A stretch of 6,360 nucleotides of DNA, taken from assembly GCA_020434085.1 (NCBI GenBank), contig JAGRBM010000490.1, positions 1 through 6,360 of the forward strand, given 5' to 3'. A model generated the notes under the pieces. It was not told where the DNA came from, did not search any database, and saw nothing but the letters and a program-made list of their open reading frames with translations. Shown one piece after another: positions 4,122-6,360 of the stretch. The position numbers were made by a program, and so were the translations under genes. This stretch comes from Chrysiogenia bacterium. GTDB lineage: Bacteria; JAGRBM01. The stretch's first letter is position 1, and each line of letters opens with the position of its first letter.

Positions 4122-5207
4122 TTGCTGGAGAACCTGACCCCCTATCCACCGCTGGATGAGCCGGTGAACGGCCCGCTTCTTCCCGACATCAACTCCGACG
4201 GGGCGCCCGATATTTCCATGGCGATTTCGGTCAATGACGCGCAGGTTTTTTCGGCCTCCTTCGTCGCGGACGAGGAATTCGACCTGTCGGTGACGCCGCG
4301 GAAGCCGCTTTTCGATGCGCAGACCGGGGACCGGACCTACACCATCCGGGCGGGCAATTCCTACACGCAGACGATTCCCGACAGCGCCTACTACACCAGG
4401 AAGCTGCGCCTGCCCTCGCCGGCGACGCAGGTGGCGACCCCCGCGGATCTCACCCCCGTGGACGGGCCGTTTGTGAGCCCGCCCGTGCGCCATCAGCTCC
4501 TGCACATCTACGGCCTCGATACCGAGCCCTACACCGTGCTCGAAGACCCGGCCGGCGGGGAGTACCGGATCTGGGGGCGGGAGAAGAGGCTGGTGGAGGT
4601 CCCTGAAGAGTGGACAGTTTTGGCGACGCCAGAAAATGAGCGGGTGCTGGCGCCGGCGATGATTCAACTCGGCAAAGAATGGCTGCAAAATCTAGCTGAT
4701 GCTCGAGAAGAACCTGAGAAGGTAGCGGCCGCACCGGTTACGGAGTTGAGAGAACCTGATTTTACTTCTGTTTTTCGCACAGTTCTTCACCAACGCCGAC
4801 TATCAAATCAGTTTCTTCTCGGAAACCCAGGATTGTTTACGGTTTCATTCCCTTGTGGAGGGCCGCATGAACAAGGGCGCTCAGTCGATGTGAACAGCGC
4901 AGAGTTCGCCGTGACCGCACAGGAGCAATACCTCTCAACTCAGGAATGGGCGCAACATCTACCCAGCGGATTAACTTGGTTCGGTAGCAAGGACCGCGTC
5001 CACTATGGGATGGACCCACCGGAACGAACCAGACATCCTGATCAAGAGTTTATTGATAGAACGAATCAGGCACAGTTAGACTATCGGCTGTATGAGCACC
5101 TGGCTGGCATACCTTTGCGATCGACAAATGGAGGCAACCCTTGGGCGCCAATTATTCACTGCAGATTTTCTCCCAATAACCCGAGTGGACGGTTGCCGCC
5201 GCAATAG
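4122..5207 (+). CDS. Protein with C-terminal M15-type (DD-peptidase fold) metallopeptidase domain
   Basis: The 361-residue product has two parts. Residues 1-200 are unrecognised but include D22-x-N24-x-D26-G-x-x-D30, a calcium-binding-like loop. Residues 205-361 look like a zinc peptidase of the M15 (VanY/D-Ala-D-Ala peptidase) fold: FRTVLHQ (218-224) corresponds to the substrate-binding arginine segment, H249 and D256 in GGPHEQGRSVDV are the first two zinc ligands, and H294 in WFGSKDRVHYG is the third, with D291 in the place of the usual catalytic Glu or Asp. Such enzymes cut peptidoglycan stem peptides. There is no signal peptide, although that substrate is periplasmic. The start is uncertain: the frame opens at 4104 without an ATG before residue 33, and TTG 4122 has only a GGGA nearby, so the gene may be truncated at its 5' end. 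GC drops from about 60% to about 45% near 4690, just before the peptidase domain. The next gene starts 8 bp downstream. Confidence 0.72.
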   Translation: MLENLTPYPPLDEPVNGPLLPDINSDGAPDISMAISVNDAQVFSASFVADEEFDLSVTPRKPLFDAQTGDRTYTIRAGNSYTQTIPDSAYYTRKLRLPSPATQVATPADLTPVDGPFVSPPVRHQLLHIYGLDTEPYTVLEDPAGGEYRIWGREKRLVEVPEEWTVLATPENERVLAPAMIQLGKEWLQNLADAREEPEKVAAAPVTELREPDFTSVFRTVLHQRRLSNQFLLGNPGLFTVSFPCGGPHEQGRSVDVNSAEFAVTAQEQYLSTQEWAQHLPSGLTWFGSKDRVHYGMDPPERTRHPDQEFIDRTNQAQLDYRLYEHLAGIPLRSTNGGNPWAPIIHCRFSPNNPSGRLPPQ

Positions 5208-5214
5208 GAGGAGG
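5207..5214 (+). promoter_or_regulatory. Strong ribosome binding site for the 5216 gene
   Basis: GGAGGAGG lies directly after the TAG (5205-5207) of the peptidase gene, sharing its last base, and ends one base before ATG 5216; the usable GGAGG at 5207-5211 is four bases from the start. It fixes the start codon and suggests that the second protein is made efficiently. Confidence 0.75.
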
Positions 5215-5215
5215 T

Positions 5216-6082
5216 ATGAGAGCCGTAGTAATTGTTCTTGTTTGTGTAGTAGCTGCACTGAATGTACCGCAACATTCGATTGCGTCCACAAGGGCGATGG
5301 CTCAATGCAATCTGCCCGAAATTTATGGCAGGTACTGGACCCCTTCGGACAATCCTTATTCGGGTTTTCGATATCGTGTGATCGAGACATTTGAAGGATT
5401 GAAAATACTGCAGCAGGGAGTGCAGGAAGAGGGTAGTCGCTTAGCGCAAGAGGTGTCATTTGAGATGTACGATCTGACTATGAATGAGCAATCGTGCTCC
5501 CTCTCGTGGCAGTTTTCTCGAAAACATTTTGGGGCAGTGGATGGTATACTGCGCCTTGATGGAGATCATATGGTCGCCGAAAATTACTATCGAGAACGGG
5601 GTAAGAAATATGTAGTGCCTTTAACGGAACTGGCACCCATGGGGGATAGTCAGACAATGCAATTCTATAGCTCTCTTGCGATGCGGGTGGACAGCGGAAT
5701 CAACAAACTAACCGGGGTTGAGATAATGCTGGTACCATTTCAGGGTGTCTTCCATCGGGTTATTTTGCAGCTCGCAACTCCCGAGATTACAGGTGTCTAC
5801 TTGGGGAGAATAGAAAGAGACCGGTTGCTTACTGTTGAATTTAGAGCAAATGGAAAGCAATATCGATTCACCGCTGAGCGCGCGCAGGACCAAAACAAGC
5901 TGAATGGTAATCTCGCTGATCATTCTGACAGTGCCGTGTTGAGCGGCTTAGAGCTGACAAAAGGCCCCTCCTTCTGGGACACCCACGACTGGGAGGATTT
6001 CGCGAAGCAGTCGCCGGAGTCCGAAGGGACCGGGGAGGCGGCGAAGCCGTCCCCCGAAGACGCGCAATCGCCCACGCCCTGA
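5216..6082 (+). CDS. Exported protein of unknown function, partner of the M15 peptidase
   Basis: The 288-residue product starts with a typical Sec signal peptide: MRA, a hydrophobic core (VVIVLVCVVAAL, residues 4-15) and a polar part ending in AMA-Q, so cleavage after A29 is likely. The mature protein begins QCNLPEIYGRYW and is rich in short alternating strands; C31 and C94 could form a disulfide. No catalytic motif or membrane anchor is visible after the signal. The last 40 residues (from about 250) are acidic and proline-rich, likely disordered, and are encoded by DNA of about 70% GC, while the rest is at about 43-52%. I do not recognise the family. Its tight coupling to an unexported cell-wall peptidase and its own export suggest an inhibitor or immunity protein acting in the periplasm, but a plain accessory protein is equally possible. 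Confidence 0.75.
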   Translation: MRAVVIVLVCVVAALNVPQHSIASTRAMAQCNLPEIYGRYWTPSDNPYSGFRYRVIETFEGLKILQQGVQEEGSRLAQEVSFEMYDLTMNEQSCSLSWQFSRKHFGAVDGILRLDGDHMVAENYYRERGKKYVVPLTELAPMGDSQTMQFYSSLAMRVDSGINKLTGVEIMLVPFQGVFHRVILQLATPEITGVYLGRIERDRLLTVEFRANGKQYRFTAERAQDQNKLNGNLADHSDSAVLSGLELTKGPSFWDTHDWEDFAKQSPESEGTGEAAKPSPEDAQSPTP

Positions 6083-6105
6083 GGGCGCCTTCCATGTAAA
6101 TTCTG

Positions 6106-6150
6106 CGGTCCATCTCGGGTCATTTCGGTCCATCGTGGGCCATCATGGCT
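6106..6150. repeat. Degenerate 10-bp tandem repeat
   Basis: Four consecutive 10-base blocks each begin with CAT and read CATCTCGGGT, CATTTCGGTC, CATCGTGGGC and CATCATGGCT (6111-6150), with a partial CGGTC unit before them. The period is close to one helical turn. It lies 23 bp after the stop of the exported-protein gene and touches the terminator stem. No role is known to me. Confidence 0.6.
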
Positions 6151-6178
6151 CACGCCCCTTGCGTGAGTTTCTTTCTTT
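6149..6178 (+). terminator. Intrinsic terminator of the peptidase/partner unit
   Basis: CTCACGC (6149-6155) pairs with GCGTGAG (6161-6167) around a CCCTT loop and is followed by the T-rich tract TTTCTTTCTTT (6168-6178). It is the first such structure after the stop at 6082. Confidence 0.75.
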
Positions 6179-6360
6179 CCCATACTGAAAACAGAAGGGC
6201 CCCGCCGCAGGAGGCTGAGGGGAGGGGGGCGTGCGGGCGACGATCGGGCTCTGCAGCGCGGCGGTAGGAGGCACCCCCTCAGCCCGGGCATTTGCCCGGA
6301 CAGCTCCCCCGCAAGGGGAGCAGGGAGAGGTGGTGCGCTTTGCGCGCGTGCACGAGCACG
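6179..6360. other. Non-coding end of the window
   Basis: No supported gene lies here. Apart from the palindromic element at 6271-6336 the only structure seen is a short GCGC-TTT-GCGC hairpin at 6335-6345. The open frames on the minus strand across this part have no start-site support and run into the terminator and repeat. Confidence 0.5.
6271..6336. repeat. Palindromic repeat element with two internal hairpins
   Basis: GCACCCCCTC (6271-6280) is an imperfect inverse of GAGAGGTGGTGC (6325-6336). Between them lie two perfect hairpins: CCGGGC (6284-6289) with GCCCGG (6294-6299), and GCTCCCC (6303-6309) with GGGGAGC (6315-6321) around CGCAA. This cloverleaf-like layout resembles the intergenic palindromic repeats scattered in many proteobacterial genomes. 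Confidence 0.55.

Noticed and set aside
3954-4688. Minus-strand open frame of 244 codons
   Set aside because: It is antisense to the peptidase gene and covers the CRP-like sites; the product is rich in His and Arg with no motif, as expected for a shadow frame.
4122-6082. Phage lysis cassette (endolysin plus spanin)
   Set aside because: The partner is much longer than a spanin and no holin or other phage gene is near; it stays a weak alternative for the peptidase alone.
6106-6150. Possible CRISPR array
   Set aside because: The repeat unit is 10 bp, degenerate and without spacers, so it does not fit a CRISPR.
5920-6291. Minus-strand open frame over the end of the exported-protein gene
   Set aside because: It crosses the stop, tandem repeat and terminator of the plus-strand unit and has no ribosome binding site or domain.

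Overview
The window is GC-rich DNA. Rows of 60 bases counted by hand in the receiver genes and in the N-terminal half of the 4122-5207 gene run at about 57-68% GC. The genes are closely spaced, and there are a putative lipoprotein and a protein with a Sec-type signal peptide. This suggests a Gram-negative bacterium, perhaps of deltaproteobacterial or myxobacterial type, but that placement is a guess because no gene here fixes the taxon. I saw no rRNA, tRNA, CRISPR array or insertion-sequence transposase.

Layout. (1) 1-123 is the 3' end of an unrecognised gene. (2) 148-738 looks like a small composite element: a GIY-YIG endonuclease gene (293-586) between two inverted copies of a 110-124 bp repeat, each copy itself an inverted doublet of a repeat of about 33 bases. 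(3) 762-1133 (minus) is a small putative lipoprotein, divergent from (4) a hicB-hicA toxin-antitoxin pair (1200-1663, plus), which ends at a bidirectional terminator. (5) 1725-3776 (minus) holds four stand-alone response-regulator receiver domains with no kinase and no output domain. They form two related pairs: 1725-2117 with 2478-2891, and 2910-3332 with 3363-3776. The 2910-3332 protein has lost its phospho-acceptor aspartate. The last three genes form one operon; 1725-2117 is a separate unit. (6) 3777-4121 is a regulatory region with three close matches to the CRP/FNR-family pattern TGTGA-N6-TCACA and a further dyad near a possible -10 box. (7) 4122-5207 and 5216-6082 (plus) are a tight two-gene unit: a protein with a C-terminal M15-type metallopeptidase domain and no signal peptide, then an unrecognised protein with a signal peptide. 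(8) 6083-6360 is non-coding, with a terminator, a 10-bp degenerate tandem repeat and a palindromic repeat element.

How the genes may work together. The receiver proteins probably relay or absorb phosphoryl signals for kinases encoded elsewhere. The most intriguing part is 4122-6082. The peptidase domain and most of its partner lie in DNA of about 42-53% GC (from about 4680 to 5955), while the N-terminal half of the first protein and the last 40 or so residues of the second are GC-rich. A cell-wall peptidase domain without its own export signal, joined to a compositionally different N-terminal part and followed by an exported partner, would fit an effector with a periplasmic immunity protein. 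This is inference: no secretion marker is visible and the partner matches no family I know.
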